A DNA stretch of 44,682 nucleotides, from positions 1 to 44,682 of the forward strand of contig JABDDS010000009.1 in the NCBI GenBank assembly GCA_013287465.1, written 5' to 3'. Below are positions 31,671-40,493 of this stretch, one piece after another. Source of the stretch: Chlamydiota bacterium (GTDB lineage Bacteria; Chlamydiota; Chlamydiia; Chlamydiales; Parachlamydiaceae). The notes below the pieces were generated by a model, which made no database searches, was not told the origin of the DNA, and was given only the letters and a program-made list of their open reading frames with translations. Position numbers and translations under genes: made by a program. The first letter of the stretch is position 1; the number at the start of each line of letters is the position of its first letter.

Positions 31671-33835
31671 TCCAGTTTTTAAAGAATTTGCTTGATGGAA
31701 TCACGAGTCGTTTAGGCGGTGATGCTTCAATGCAGCGCATTTCGCGCTCAAGTGATATTGGTCTAGCTATCATGATCATTGGAATTCTAGCCATGATCAT
31801 CATTCCCCTTCATCCGCAGGTCATTGACTATTTAATTGCTATTAACCTTTCGGTTTCTGTTGCGTTGTTGATGGTGTCCCTATACATTTCAAATGCTGTC
31901 CAACTCTCCATTTTCCCCTCATTGCTATTGATAACCACCCTTTATCGACTAGGTTTGAACATTGCGTCAACACGTCAGATTCTTTTGCAAGCCGACGCTG
32001 GTGATATCATTTTCCAATTTGGTAATTTCGTCGTCGGGGGAAATTTCGTCGTCGGAGGCGTGATCTTTTTAATCATCACGTTGGTCCAATTTATCGTGAT
32101 CACCAAAGGTGCTGAGCGCGTTGCCGAGGTGGCAGCTCGATTTACCTTGGATGCGATGCCTGGTAAGCAGATGAGTATCGATGCTGACATGCGCGCTGGG
32201 ATTCTCGATTCCAACCAAGCGAGGGAAAGGCGCCTTGCCATTCAGAAAGAGAGTCAGCTTTACGGTGCGATGGACGGTGCGATGAAGTTCGTCAAAGGGG
32301 ATGCCATCGCCGGTATTGTCATCACCTTGATTAACGTCATTGGAGGAATCATCATCGGATATACGATGAATGGGATGACCGTGATGGAATCGGTGACGAC
32401 ATACGCTCTTTTGTCCATTGGTGATGGACTTGTCTCTCAGATCCCAGCTCTTTTGATCTCTATCACAGCCGGTATTGTGACCACTCGGGTTTCTACTGAC
32501 GTCGAAGGCTCTAATCTCGGTAGCGAGATTTCTGGCCAGTTTATGAAACAACCGAAAGCGTTGATGATTGCCGCGGCATTTATGATGGCGTTGGGAATCA
32601 TTCCTATCGGTCTTCCTGCAGCGCCTTTTATGGTGCTAGCCTCTGCCTTTGGTTTGATCGGCTATACTCTTTGGACAGCAGAGCAGCAGAAAATTGAAGC
32701 AGCAAAGACAGGAGGATTGACCGGTGCTGGTGGTGCCGGGGGTGCTGGGACAACAGGGGTTAAGGGACACAAAGCGGTCACTGCAGGTGGAATTGATAGC
32801 TACGCCCTCACGCTGCCTATTGTTTTAGAGTGCGGTCAAGGGTTGACGGCAGAGATTGTGAAATCAACCAAGGGACAAAGCTTTATCGATCAGATGATTC
32901 CAAAGATGAGACATGCCCTCTATGCCGATTTGGGAGTACGTTTCCCTGGAGTACACGTCAGGTCTGACTCCCCCATTCTGGACAGTGACGAATATTCGAT
33001 ACAGCTTAACGAAGTCCCTATTGTCAAGGGGAAAGTCATCCCAGATGCTGTTCTTACAAATGAGACAGAAGAAAACCTTCAGCGTTATAATTTGCCATTT
33101 ACCTCATATAAAAATTCACTTGGGTTACCTTCGCTGTGGGTTGATCTCAAGTACAAAGATTTGCTTGATAAAGCAGGAATTAGATATTGGAATACTCTTG
33201 AAGTGATGATTTTGCACCTTTCTTACTTCTTCAGACACTATGCAGGTGAATTTGTCGGTATTCAGGAAGTTAAAGCGATGCTCGAATTTATGGAGAAGTC
33301 GTTCCCCGACCTTGTCAAAGAGGTTACCCGCCTAATTCCTCTGCAAAAAATGACCGATATCTTTAAACGTCTTATCCAGGAACAGATTTCCATTAAAGAC
33401 CTACGCACCATTTTGGAATCCCTTACCGAATGGGCCCAAACAGAAAAAGATACAGTGCTTCTGACCGAATATATCCGTTCCTCATTGAAACGATACATCA
33501 GCTATAAGTATTCACAAGGACAATCGGTGCTCTCTGTGTATATTCTCGATCCCGAGATTGAAGACATGGTGCGCAGTGCGATCAAACAAACTTCAGCAGG
33601 TTCCTACTTGGCTCTTGACCCTGATACAGTACAACTTATCTTACAGGGTGTAAGAAACACTGTAGCTCCACCGCCACCCGGAGGACAACCCCCTGTCCTT
33701 CTCACCGCTATTGACGTCCGTCGTTTTGTACGCAAACTCATTGAAATGGAGTTCACCGATATCTCCGTGCTTTCATACCAGGAAATTGTTCCCGAAATCC
33801 GCATACAGCCCCTGGGAAGAATACAACTATCGTGA
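31667..33835 (+). CDS. sctV: Type III secretion export-gate protein SctV (CdsV/LcrD/FlhA family)
   Basis: A 722-residue protein, normal length for the family. The N-terminal half has about seven or eight membrane helices and the FHIPEP signature region (VITKGAERVAEVAARFTLDA then MPGKQMSIDADMRAG). A Gly-rich linker near residues 350-368 (GGLTGAGGAGGAGTTGVKG) leads to the cytoplasmic domain, which forms the nonameric ring receiving chaperone-substrate complexes (LECGQGLTAEIV to EIVPEIRIQPLGRIQLS). Its start overlaps the sctU stop, and it ends 9 nt before copN. Confidence 0.98.
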   Translation: MIQFLKNLLDGITSRLGGDASMQRISRSSDIGLAIMIIGILAMIIIPLHPQVIDYLIAINLSVSVALLMVSLYISNAVQLSIFPSLLLITTLYRLGLNIASTRQILLQADAGDIIFQFGNFVVGGNFVVGGVIFLIITLVQFIVITKGAERVAEVAARFTLDAMPGKQMSIDADMRAGILDSNQARERRLAIQKESQLYGAMDGAMKFVKGDAIAGIVITLINVIGGIIIGYTMNGMTVMESVTTYALLSIGDGLVSQIPALLISITAGIVTTRVSTDVEGSNLGSEISGQFMKQPKALMIAAAFMMALGIIPIGLPAAPFMVLASAFGLIGYTLWTAEQQKIEAAKTGGLTGAGGAGGAGTTGVKGHKAVTAGGIDSYALTLPIVLECGQGLTAEIVKSTKGQSFIDQMIPKMRHALYADLGVRFPGVHVRSDSPILDSDEYSIQLNEVPIVKGKVIPDAVLTNETEENLQRYNLPFTSYKNSLGLPSLWVDLKYKDLLDKAGIRYWNTLEVMILHLSYFFRHYAGEFVGIQEVKAMLEFMEKSFPDLVKEVTRLIPLQKMTDIFKRLIQEQISIKDLRTILESLTEWAQTEKDTVLLTEYIRSSLKRYISYKYSQGQSVLSVYILDPEIEDMVRSAIKQTSAGSYLALDPDTVQLILQGVRNTVAPPPPGGQPPVLLTAIDVRRFVRKLIEMEFTDISVLSYQEIVPEIRIQPLGRIQLS

Positions 33836-33844
33836 GGATAGGTT

Positions 33845-35242
33845 ATGAATGAAATCAAAAAGGTTGAAAACACTCCCATTCCCACAGACCTTCACGCAAA
33901 GCTAGGAGCCCATGGCGTTGCGCAGGTTTTATCCACGACCTCTTTCGTGTGTGAACACACCTCGACAAATGCCATGAGCGCCCTCACCCGCTTTCCAAAA
34001 CAAGATCTCGAAGCCCGTCGCTGTCGTATACAAGAGCGATTGGCTGCAGGTGAAGTGATTAATGAAGCCATTGAACCTGTTGAAGATTCTGACAGTGAAG
34101 AATATGATAATGAAGCAGAAGATGTTCAAGAGATCCAAGATAAACATAAAAGCAAATACAGACAACATAAAATCGGCAAATTAAATAACCTCCGAAATAA
34201 AGTCCCTCCCAAAGCAACTAAAGAGCAAATTTTAAAAGCCGTCACAGATCTCTACCCTTCAGATGCCGACTTAGCAGATGAAGCCCTTGACTTCCTTGCA
34301 GAGACTTCGGTGGATCCCGCAGATAAAACCATCACAGAACTCGCAAAAAAGGAATTTGAATCTACCCACCAAAACGAAATTGAAATGGGGTTAAGAGTCG
34401 CTAATGAAGCCTTGAAGTCGGATGTAAGTCCATCGATGCTCAGAGATCTTTATCGGGACATCACACACAATAACCAACGGGAACCAAGACCTCTTTTTAT
34501 AGAACTCACCACGAGGTATAAAGGTCAAAATTTAAAAGAGGTCTACAAATTCCTTCTCCATGCAGCAGGGGCTGAGATCAACGCCGAAGGGTCGATGATT
34601 GAACCTGGAATGATGGCAAGCATTGTCAAAGAAATTAGAACCCTTCAAAGTTTGATCGCACTCACCAATTACTTTAAGGCACAGAATCCACGGTTGGGGA
34701 AAGAACTCGAAAAAGTTGGAGTAGAGCCAAAAATTCAAGAAGGGGAAGAAGAGACCCCAACAAAGATCGAAGAGGAGAGCAGCGAACACGAGAGCGGTGA
34801 AATTGAGGATGAAGAAGAGGAGGATCTTCTGGACGATAAAGCACCTAAAGAGGCAAGTCCTATTGAAAAAGCCTTAGATCCATTGATTCTTTCGAGCCTA
34901 TTTTTGGATTTTGCTACAGCAGCTTATCCCGATCCCGTTCAAATTAAAGAAAAAATCTCCACACTTATTAAGGAAATTGCAGTTGAAAATCTCGATTCCA
35001 TTCAAAATGTGAAGACAGAAATTATCTTTGGCAGCGTCATGCGGGATGCGGTCCGCCAGGTAGCCCCAAAAATTTTCCAACGTATCCCACATGAAGAACC
35101 CAAAGTGACATTCACAAAAAGAGATCTCGTTTTCGATGCCTTTATCGACACGCTAGAAAACCTCGAGGATGAATTAGAAGAGCTTGAGGAAGAGGCTGGA
35201 ATAGATGAGGACGAAATAGAGGAAGATTCTGAAGAAATTTAG
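33845..35242 (+). CDS. copN: Type III secretion gatekeeper CopN (SctW/YopN/MxiC family)
   Basis: A 465-residue protein in the gatekeeper position. The helical HrpJ-like core runs through AVTDLYPSDADLADEALDFL and RVANEALKSDVSPSMLRDLY to EVYKFLLHAAGAEINAEGSM and IEPGMMASIVKEIRTLQSL. The N-terminus is Ser/Thr-rich and could carry the secretion signal. Two acidic stretches stand out: residues 80-95 and about 295-335 (EEETPTKIEEESSEHESGEI), plus an acidic tail from about 440 (ENLEDELEELEEEAGIDEDE). The middle and tail acid runs make it longer than the ~400-residue Chlamydia CopN. It would plug the apparatus until host contact. RBS GAGGATAGGTT precedes the ATG. Confidence 0.9.
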   Translation: MNEIKKVENTPIPTDLHAKLGAHGVAQVLSTTSFVCEHTSTNAMSALTRFPKQDLEARRCRIQERLAAGEVINEAIEPVEDSDSEEYDNEAEDVQEIQDKHKSKYRQHKIGKLNNLRNKVPPKATKEQILKAVTDLYPSDADLADEALDFLAETSVDPADKTITELAKKEFESTHQNEIEMGLRVANEALKSDVSPSMLRDLYRDITHNNQREPRPLFIELTTRYKGQNLKEVYKFLLHAAGAEINAEGSMIEPGMMASIVKEIRTLQSLIALTNYFKAQNPRLGKELEKVGVEPKIQEGEEETPTKIEEESSEHESGEIEDEEEEDLLDDKAPKEASPIEKALDPLILSSLFLDFATAAYPDPVQIKEKISTLIKEIAVENLDSIQNVKTEIIFGSVMRDAVRQVAPKIFQRIPHEEPKVTFTKRDLVFDAFIDTLENLEDELEELEEEAGIDEDEIEEDSEEI

Positions 35243-35253
35243 GAGTATCGTTT

Positions 35254-35712
35254 ATGGTTACAGAAGCATTTAAATCTCTTTTACAAGAGCTTTCTGCCAG
35301 TTTAAACACCAATCAGCTATACCCCGATGAACACGACTCGTGCCTTTTAATGCTCGATGAGACCCTTAAGGTGCAGCTCGAAGTCGATCCTTCTGGTCAG
35401 TCTTTAGTCATAGGTATCGATTTAGGTCCGGTCGTCGCCGGGAAATACCGCTTTAACGTCTTACGCGAAGCACTGAAGGCCAACGATCAATCTGAACCAA
35501 AAACAGGGACTTTAGCCTTCGCTGAAAACACACAACACCTCATTCTGTTTGAAACTCTTCCTATAAAAAACCTAAAAGGGGAGACAGTCAGCATCCTGGT
35601 TATAAAACTCAAAGAAAAAGCTCTCATCTGGATGCAGGCGCTAAGCAAGAGTGAGGTACCTGTGATCAGTGACCTCTCCACTTCAGGCAAATCCGGAATG
35701 TTCGGGCTGTAG
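35254..35712 (+). CDS. scc1: Type III secretion chaperone, CesT family (Scc1-like)
   Basis: A 152-residue small acidic protein with the CesT-fold pattern: an N-terminal helix (AFKSLLQELSASLNTNQL), then strands around LLMLDETLKVQLEVDPSGQS and LVIGIDLGPV, an internal helix and LAFAENTQHLILFETLPIKN. Such dimers bind the N-terminus of their substrate. Its place 11 nt after copN matches Chlamydia scc1, which with scc4 holds CopN. Substrate binding here is inferred from position and fold. Good RBS GGAG eight bases before ATG. Confidence 0.85.
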   Translation: MVTEAFKSLLQELSASLNTNQLYPDEHDSCLLMLDETLKVQLEVDPSGQSLVIGIDLGPVVAGKYRFNVLREALKANDQSEPKTGTLAFAENTQHLILFETLPIKNLKGETVSILVIKLKEKALIWMQALSKSEVPVISDLSTSGKSGMFGL

Positions 35713-35740
35713 AAATGCTAGAGAACAGAGGCGCAGGAAG

Positions 35741-35802
35741 AGTGAATAGAGGGGGTAGATGGAGGGGATGAATGGAGGGGGTGGATGGAGTGAATGGGAT
35801 GG
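35741..35802. repeat. GA-rich short tandem repeat
   Basis: Degenerate units of about 10-20 nt built from GGATGAATGGAGGGGGTG (repeated GATGGAGGGG and GTGAATGG words). It has no stable frame or gene. Confidence 0.6.
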
Positions 35803-35819
35803 AAACGAGTCGTGAACGG

Positions 35820-36105
35820 GGTTTAAACGCAAAGACGCAAAGGCGCAAAGAGAGATTTCTAGCCTCAGAGATGAGCGAGTACAGGATGTGTAGGATCAGG
35901 GAGGATATGAAGGATCGTTATCGTTAGCCACAGAAATAAATTGATTGCTGAGCTTGCGAGGAGCTTAAAAATGTTACCCAAATTTCCAACTTTTTGTGGC
36001 TAGCCATAACGATCCTTCATATCCTCCCTGATCCTACACATCCTGTACTCGCTTATCTCTAAGGCTAGAAATCTCTCTTTGCGCCTTTGCGTCTTTGCGT
36101 TTAAA
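35820..36105. repeat. Inverted pair of the GCAAAGACGC repeat (286 bp)
   Basis: Left arm 35820-35926 and right arm 36007-36105 are near reverse complements, starting and ending with GTTTAAACGCAAAGACGC / GCGTCTTTGCGTTTAAA. The 80-nt spacer carries the 22-nt repeat at 35950-35971. RNA across it could fold into a very long stem. Confidence 0.9.
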
Positions 36106-36135
36106 ATCCGTGCTAAAGACTTATAGGTAATAGGA

Positions 36136-36184
36136 TGGGGGCAAGGCACAGGCACGGGATTGCAGTTTCGAAAGAAGTCTAATG
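36136..36184. repeat. Dispersed repeat, CAGTTTCGAAAGAAG family, copy 3
   Basis: GGGGGCAAGGCACAGGCACG followed by GGATTGCAGTTTCGAAAGAA and GTCTAATG. Confidence 0.75.
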
Positions 36185-36198
36185 GCGTCGTTTGTCCT

Positions 36199-36228
36199 TT
36201 GTCCATAAAATTCGATTTCAACTATACT
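36199..36228 (+). promoter_or_regulatory. Candidate metG promoter whose -35 comes from a repeat piece
   Basis: TTGTCC (36199-36204), an 18-nt spacer and TATACT (36223-36228), about 30 bases before the ATG. The TTGTCC is the tail of a GGCGTCGTTTGTCC repeat piece also found at 16431-16444. Confidence 0.45.
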
Positions 36229-36259
36229 GATGTTTTGATCAAAAACGCAGGAAACACTT

Positions 36260-37948
36260 ATGCCACAGAAAATTCTCATCACATCAGCCCTCCCCTATGC
36301 CAACGGTCCATTGCATTTTGGTCATATAGCAGGAGCTTATCTACCAGGTGATTGCTATGCGCGCTTTCAACGACTGCAGCACAACGATGTCCTCTATATC
36401 TGTGGCTCAGACGAATATGGAATTGCGATCACGCTGAGTGCCGAGCTTGCAGGCAGATCGCCTCAAGAGCATGTCGATCTCTTTCATGCTGTCAACCGCG
36501 ATTTATTTAAGCAGCTTGATATCTCATTTGATCATTATTCCAGGACCACATGGGAAGGACATAAACAACCGACACAGCAATATTTTCTCGATCTTCTAGC
36601 CAATGGCTATATTGAAGAGCGGATGACAGATCAACTTTATTCTGTCGAAGACAAAAAATTTCTCGCCGATAGGTATGTGATAGGGGTGTGTCCCCATTGC
36701 AGCTTCGATCAAGCACGTGGCGATGAGTGTCAAAAGTGTGGTGCCAGCTACGAAGCGACAGATCTCGTCAACCCCCGTTCCAAACTCTCCGGAGCCCCTC
36801 TTATTCACAAGTCGACCAAACATTGGTTTCTCCTGTTAGATAAATTCAAAGATAAGTTGTTAAAATGGCTGTCGACAAAATCGTGGAAGCCTAACGTCGT
36901 CAATTTCGTCGAAGGTTATATCAAAGAGCTGCGTCCCAGAGCGATTACTAGGGACATGACCTGGGGAATTCCCATCCCTCTTCCCAATACTGAAGGGAAA
37001 GTTCTTTATGTTTGGTTTGACGCTCCAATTGGCTACATTTCGGCGACAATGGAATGGGCACAGAAAACTGGCTCTCCCGAAAAATGGAAAGATTATTGGC
37101 TCTCTCAAGAAACTAAACTCGTCAATTTCATTGGCAAAGACAACATTCCATTTCATGCTGTCATTTTCCCAGCCATGACGATGGGACAAAATCAACCTTA
37201 TAAACTTGTCGACGAACTCCCGGCCAATGAGTTTTACAATTTAGAAGGGAAACAATTCAGTAAGTCGGATGGGTGGAGCATCGATTTAGAATCGTTTTTC
37301 CGCTCTTACACTCCTGATCAGATTCGCTATACCATTGCTGCAAATGCACCGGAAACGAGTGATTCAGAATTTACCTGGAAAGATTTTCAAATCAGATGCA
37401 ACAGCGAACTTTTGGGTAAATTTGGCAATCTCGTCAACAGGATCCTCGTATTTGCTCACAAACAATGCGCAGGGGTGGTCCCCCCTCAAAAAACGCTCCA
37501 AGAAATCGACCGGACGTTTCTCACCGACATTCAAAACCTTGCAGAACAGATTAAAGACAGTTACGAATCATTCAAATTGCGACGTGCATCGCAACTGATC
37601 ATGGAGCTCGCTCAAATAGGAAACACTTACTTTGATGCCAAACGTCCATGGATAGCAGCGAAACATCAAGATACGCGTTCTGAAATGGAAACAACGATAG
37701 CATGCTGCTTGGAGTGTTTAAAAACGTTAGCATTGGTTGTTTACCCGATTATTCCAACGACAGCGATCAAGTTGTGGAAAATGCTTGGATACCGAGATGA
37801 CCTTGTTGCAACTGGCTGGAAGCATGTGTTGATAAATAGAACTCCTGAACATCAACAACTTATGGAGCCAGAAATTCTTTTTCAACGCATTGAAGAGAGC
37901 CAAATCGAGCAAGAAATCGATAAGCTAAAATCGAAACATAGAGAATAG
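36260..37948 (+). CDS. metG: Methionyl-tRNA synthetase
   Basis: A 562-residue class I synthetase charging tRNA-Met. Class I HIGH is HFGH at 19-22 (ALPYANGPLHFGHIAG). The zinc knuckle of the connecting peptide has Cys144, 147, 157 and 160 (CPHC, CQKC), as in the two-Cys-pair type. KMSKS is present as KQFSKS (331-336). VWFDAPIGYISA and FIGKDNIPFHAVIFPA are typical. The anticodon-binding helix bundle follows (from IAANAPETSDSEF). The C-terminal dimerisation domain of longer enzymes is absent. The start has AGGAAA upstream and gives the family N-terminus MPQKILITSALPYANG. Confidence 0.98.
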   Translation: MPQKILITSALPYANGPLHFGHIAGAYLPGDCYARFQRLQHNDVLYICGSDEYGIAITLSAELAGRSPQEHVDLFHAVNRDLFKQLDISFDHYSRTTWEGHKQPTQQYFLDLLANGYIEERMTDQLYSVEDKKFLADRYVIGVCPHCSFDQARGDECQKCGASYEATDLVNPRSKLSGAPLIHKSTKHWFLLLDKFKDKLLKWLSTKSWKPNVVNFVEGYIKELRPRAITRDMTWGIPIPLPNTEGKVLYVWFDAPIGYISATMEWAQKTGSPEKWKDYWLSQETKLVNFIGKDNIPFHAVIFPAMTMGQNQPYKLVDELPANEFYNLEGKQFSKSDGWSIDLESFFRSYTPDQIRYTIAANAPETSDSEFTWKDFQIRCNSELLGKFGNLVNRILVFAHKQCAGVVPPQKTLQEIDRTFLTDIQNLAEQIKDSYESFKLRRASQLIMELAQIGNTYFDAKRPWIAAKHQDTRSEMETTIACCLECLKTLALVVYPIIPTTAIKLWKMLGYRDDLVATGWKHVLINRTPEHQQLMEPEILFQRIEESQIEQEIDKLKSKHRE

Positions 37949-38121
37949 TTACCTTTTTTTCTTTATCTTTATTCACTCAAGTCATTGAGGATCATTAATT
38001 ATCGACCTTTCTGTTATCTGAAAACGACACTCATCTAGAAATCCAGTTGTTGATTTTAATTATCGTTGTTGATTTACTATACGGTATGCAACAACTTAAC
38101 CCTTCTTAAGGAGAAATAAAC

Positions 38122-39117
38122 ATGAAAAAATTCTCTTACTTCGCCGGCGCACTCAGTGCGTTGCTCGTTGGAGTCAGCGCTTCTGCCGCTGCTAATAGCT
38201 ACGTCCCAAACTGCTGTACAGACAATTGCGAATGGTCATTCTGCGATGGTAAATTTATGGTCGAAGCTGACTGGCTTTACTGGCAGACAGAACAAACGAA
38301 CATGAATGTCGTGCAAATAACTGATGCCGACCTTAACACTAAAAATATCCTTCCCGATACAAACTATGAAAATGGGTATCGAGTTGGAGTTGGTTATCAA
38401 GTCCCAAGCAATGGCTGGGAGTTCAAAGTCGTTTACACCAATATGCCAATCCACGCAGCAAATTCTGCAATTTATCCGGCTGGTAGTGACATCTCCACTG
38501 GTATTTCTAATATTTTCTCTGACACATCCGGTCCTGGCCCAGGACGTGTCGGCATCAAGTGGGATGGCAACATCAATGACATCGATGTTGATGTAGGTCG
38601 CACACTTTCATTTGGCGAATGTTTCCGCCTCCGCCCACATATCGGCTTCAGAGCATTATGGGCGGATCAAAAGTACAAAGTCCGTCTCGTTGACCTTGAA
38701 AGTGACCGTTACGACTTCCTCGTAATCGATGCCAAGGAAAAATTCAATTCCTATGGTGTGGAAGCAGGTCTAGGTGCTAGCTGGAATATTGGCAGTGGCT
38801 TCTCTCTTTTAGGACACTTCGGTGGTTCTCTGCTGTATACAAACTTCAACCTAAATTCCTCCTATGCAGCTACAAATTTACCCGGCCAAACTCCTGTGTT
38901 TCATCAAAAAGGCAAACCTTCTTTAGGAACATCCACTCTTGATTACTGCTTAGGATTGGCATATACAAGTACATTCTGCGAGACAGAGCTTGATATCTAC
39001 GCTGGCTGGGAACAACACGTTCTCTTTGATGTCAACCAACTCCTTCTTGGTACTGGTGACAACAGCGGTAACTGGTATACTCAGGGTTTGACCCTTGGTC
39101 TACGCGCTGCGTTCTAA
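38122..39117 (+). CDS. MOMP-like outer-membrane protein 1 (Lpg1974/Legionella OMP family)
   Basis: First of five tandem paralogues; 331 residues. Signal peptide MKKFSYFAGALSALLVGVSA, likely cut at SAA. The mature N-terminus has NCCTDNCEWSFCDGKF (four Cys), then conserved DWLYWQTEQTNMN, KWDGNINDIDVDVGRTLSFG with ECFRLRPHIGFRALWADQK, and KEKFNSYGVEAGLGASW. AGWEQHVLFDVNQLLLG and the terminal GLRAAF with C-terminal Phe mark BAM-inserted barrels. Cys residues in the N-terminus, GECF and FCETEL could form disulfides, as in chlamydial outer-membrane complexes. TTAAGGAG lies ahead of the start, and the gene ends at the terminator at 39151. It probably forms a pore. Confidence 0.88.
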   Translation: MKKFSYFAGALSALLVGVSASAAANSYVPNCCTDNCEWSFCDGKFMVEADWLYWQTEQTNMNVVQITDADLNTKNILPDTNYENGYRVGVGYQVPSNGWEFKVVYTNMPIHAANSAIYPAGSDISTGISNIFSDTSGPGPGRVGIKWDGNINDIDVDVGRTLSFGECFRLRPHIGFRALWADQKYKVRLVDLESDRYDFLVIDAKEKFNSYGVEAGLGASWNIGSGFSLLGHFGGSLLYTNFNLNSSYAATNLPGQTPVFHQKGKPSLGTSTLDYCLGLAYTSTFCETELDIYAGWEQHVLFDVNQLLLGTGDNSGNWYTQGLTLGLRAAF

Positions 39118-39150
39118 GATTGACTATTTAGAACGTAGTTCCTATTCCTT

Positions 39151-39182
39151 ACGTCCCTTGCCGGAGCAAGGGACGTTTTTTT
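39151..39182 (+). terminator. Rho-independent terminator after MOMP-like gene 1
   Basis: ACGTCCCTTGC-CGGA-GCAAGGGACGT followed by a T-run; near-identical to the other four. Confidence 0.95.
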
Positions 39183-39314
39183 GCATGTCATCTACCTTTT
39201 ATCCATAAAAAAGCAGATAAAAAATAGATGACAATCAAAAAAAACACCTGATTGAATAAACGATTGAGATACAACAAATTTAACCTTTTTAACCCCTCTT
39301 AAGGAGAAACAAGC

Positions 39315-40316
39315 ATGAAGAAATTTTCATACTTCATTGGCGCACTGAGTGCGTTACTCATTGGAGTCAGCACCTCTGCTGCTGCTAATAGCTACATCCC
39401 AAACTGCTGTGCAGACACTTGCGACTGGTCATTCTGTGATGGTAAATTCATGGTAAAAGCTGACTGGCTTTACTGGCAGACAGAACAGACGAACATGAAC
39501 GTCGTACAAGTAAAGGATATCGAAGATAACGCTAAAAATGTCAATCTTGATAAAAACTATGAAAATGGGTATCGAGTTGGCGTTGGTTATCAAGTGCCAA
39601 GCAACGGCTGGGAGTTCAAAGTCGTTTATACTAACGTGCCAACCCATGCAACAGGCTCTGGAAATTATCCAACTGATACCGACACTGTTTTTGTTGGTTT
39701 GTCTGATTTTTACGCTAACTACAGGCATGCAGGACCAGGACATGTCAGCTCCAAGTGGGATGGCAACATTAATAACATCGATGTTGATGTAGGTCGTACG
39801 CTCACATTTGCTGAGTGTTTCCGCCTCCACCCACACATTGGTTTTAGAGCCTTGTGGGCGGATCAAAAATATAAAGTCCGTCTTGTAGGAACCAATCCTT
39901 CCGATTACGATTTCCTCGCCGTCAATGCCAAAGAAAAATTCAATTCCTACGGTGTAGAAGCTGGTTTGGGAGCTAGCTGGAACGTTGGTTATGGTTTTTC
40001 TCTCTTAGGGCACTTTGGAGGTTCTCTACTTTATACCAACTTCAACCTAAATTCTTTTTACTCATTTGGAGAAGAAATCCCTCCTACCACGGATTTTTAT
40101 CATCAAAAAGGGAAACCTTCTTTAGGGACATCGACTCTTGATTACTTCTTGGGCTTGGCATACACAAGCTCATTCTGCGAAACAGAACTCGATATTTATG
40201 CCGGTTGGGAGCAACATGTTCTCTTTGACGTGAATCAACTTCTTCTTGGCACTGGTAACAACAGTGGTGATTGGTACACTCAAGGCTTAACACTTGGTCT
40301 ACGCGCAGCGTTCTAA
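39315..40316 (+). CDS. MOMP-like outer-membrane protein 2
   Basis: A 333-residue paralogue of gene 1 with the same signal peptide type (MKKFSYFIGALSALLIGVST). The differences lie in three to four surface-loop candidates: the segment after TEQTNMN (VVQVKDIEDNAKNVNLDKNY), the stretch between PTHATGS and SKWDG, the short loop after YKVRLV (GTNPSDYDFLAV), and the loop after NLNS (FYSFGEEIPPTTDFYHQKGK). The conserved framework is almost unchanged, so loops appear to evolve fast on a fixed barrel. TTAAGGAG precedes the ATG, which sits about 130 nt after terminator 1. Confidence 0.88.
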   Translation: MKKFSYFIGALSALLIGVSTSAAANSYIPNCCADTCDWSFCDGKFMVKADWLYWQTEQTNMNVVQVKDIEDNAKNVNLDKNYENGYRVGVGYQVPSNGWEFKVVYTNVPTHATGSGNYPTDTDTVFVGLSDFYANYRHAGPGHVSSKWDGNINNIDVDVGRTLTFAECFRLHPHIGFRALWADQKYKVRLVGTNPSDYDFLAVNAKEKFNSYGVEAGLGASWNVGYGFSLLGHFGGSLLYTNFNLNSFYSFGEEIPPTTDFYHQKGKPSLGTSTLDYFLGLAYTSSFCETELDIYAGWEQHVLFDVNQLLLGTGNNSGDWYTQGLTLGLRAAF

Positions 40317-40349
40317 GAGTTGAATATTGGGATGTAATCTTTACTTTTT

Positions 40350-40381
40350 ACGTCCCTTGCCTTGGCAAGGGACGCTTTTTT
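40350..40381 (+). terminator. Rho-independent terminator after MOMP-like gene 2
   Basis: CGTCCCTTGC-CTTG-GCAAGGGACG followed by CTTTTTT; same family as 39151-39182. Confidence 0.95.
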
Positions 40382-40493
40382 GTCTTTCATACGCTTTTTA
40401 TCCGCGGGCAATGGATAAAAAACATATAAAACACAAAAAAACTTATAAACAGAATAAATTTAACTTTTTAACCACTCTTAAGGAGAAATAAAC

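Larger units (their letters stand above)
35713..36259. other. Repeat-filled gap between scc1 and metG
   Basis: 547 bases with no gene. In order: a GGATGGAGGGGGTG minisatellite (35741-35802), a 286-bp inverted repeat (35820-36105), a CAGTTTCGAAAGAAG family copy (36136-36184), a GGCGTCGTTTGTCC piece (36185-36206) and a promoter-like site. Chlamydia often has malQ after scc1; it is absent here. Confidence 0.7.

Noticed and set aside
33929-34168. 79-codon minus-strand frame in copN
   Set aside because: Complement of the acidic-rich copN 5' region; Phe/Ile-rich by base composition only.
36000-36221. 73-codon minus-strand frame upstream of metG
   Set aside because: It lies inside the inverted repeat and the CAGTTTCGAAAGAAG copy.
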